From: Sphingomonas sp. Leaf21
GTDB lineage: Bacteria; Pseudomonadota; Alphaproteobacteria; Sphingomonadales; Sphingomonadaceae
DNA length: 64,000 nt
Reading direction: 5' to 3'
NCBI RefSeq assembly: GCF_916858675.1
Contig: NZ_CAKASM010000008.1
Coordinates: 62,001-126,000, forward strand
Below the pieces are notes generated by a model. It did not search any database, was not told the DNA's origin, and worked only from the letters and a program-made list of their open reading frames with translations. Shown in pieces: positions 63,779 to 64,000 of this stretch (position 1 is the first letter of the stretch; every line of letters begins with the position of its first letter). The position numbers were made by a program, and so were the translations under genes.

Positions 63779-64000
63779 ATGACCGAAGCCGCTGCCCAGC
63801 CCCATGCCCTCCCCACCGACGTGCCGGCAATCGCGCCGGAGCGCGACCTGCTTTCCAAGTTCGACGGCCTGATCGCCGAACGCCAGGCGCTGCTCGACTC
63901 GGGCGTGACCGATCCCTTCGCGATCGTGATGGAACAGGTGAAGTCGCCGACCGAGGCGGTGATCCGGGGCAAGGACACGATCCTGCTCGGCACCTATAAC
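63779..64000 (+). CDS. spt: Serine palmitoyltransferase, N-terminal part
   Basis: About 74 codons before the window edge: MTEAAAQPHALPTDVPAIAP, then the RDLLSKFDGLIAERQALLDS and GVTDPFAIVMEQVKSPTEAV segments. Close, by recall, to the Sphingomonas paucimobilis enzyme. PLP-dependent alpha-oxoamine synthase that condenses serine and an acyl thioester to 3-ketosphinganine. The catalytic Lys lies beyond the window. Confidence 0.9.
   Translation, partial: MTEAAAQPHALPTDVPAIAPERDLLSKFDGLIAERQALLDSGVTDPFAIVMEQVKSPTEAVIRGKDTILLGTYN

Overview
The window is high-GC alphaproteobacterial DNA, almost certainly a Sphingomonas-type sphingomonad. The right edge carries an acyl carrier protein followed by the start of a serine palmitoyltransferase whose N-terminus matches, from memory, the Sphingomonas paucimobilis enzyme. 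Two large TonB-dependent receptors, an SWFGD-domain protein, an Rrf2-suf operon and several families of short GC-rich dispersed repeats fit the same group.

Left end (1-8506). A partial low-complexity SWFGD protein gene is followed by tRNA-Ala(CGC). A 7.5 kb integrative element is inserted in the 3' end of that tRNA. It is bounded by a perfect 24-bp direct repeat (938-961 and 8483-8506) and carries a tyrosine integrase next to attL, a four-gene operon of unrecognised proteins (5280 to 3096), a 1.1 kb non-coding stretch rich in inverted and direct repeats, a serine resolvase with repeated TGTATCG half-sites upstream, and an AT-richer DUF2971 gene in the cargo position next to attR. No capsid, replication or conjugation gene is recognisable, so this is the part of the window most likely to hold something undescribed.

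Core region 1 (8596-22982). NUDIX hydrolase, extensin-family protein, small hypotheticals, a transglutaminase-like protein, Bax-inhibitor-1 protein, ThpR, Cu/Zn superoxide dismutase and a HAD phosphatase. Then the complete SUF iron-sulfur operon on the minus strand (Rrf2 regulator, sufB, a small secreted protein, sufC, sufD, sufS, sufT, sufA), a leucine/valine-type dehydrogenase and tRNA-His.

Core region 2 (23030-40328). A complete type II secretion operon, gspC-D-E-F-G-H-I-J-K-L-M-N, reads on the minus strand with mostly overlapping genes. Dispersed repeats have been accommodated inside coding sequence at the starts of gspE, gspH and gspJ. Beyond a 2-oxoglutarate dioxygenase lie a TonB-dependent receptor and a beta-helix-like lipoprotein, a plausible receptor/secreted partner pair beside the secretion system.

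Core region 3 (40704-52692). Five tiny hypothetical genes, a phosphoesterase overlapping a spore-photoproduct-lyase-like radical SAM gene, a glutamine amidotransferase, a BCCT transporter, a GH92 glycosidase, a three-gene TadE/TadG operon and a glutaredoxin.

Right end (52857-64000). A second TonB-dependent receptor, tRNA-Ser(CGA), hspQ, rplU-rpmA, a GNAT gene, a second TadE/TadG pair, obgE, proB, and a probable ceramide module of reductase (cerR-like), acyl carrier protein and serine palmitoyltransferase (cut by the window edge). Start choices are mine and several are ambiguous; they are flagged where it matters.
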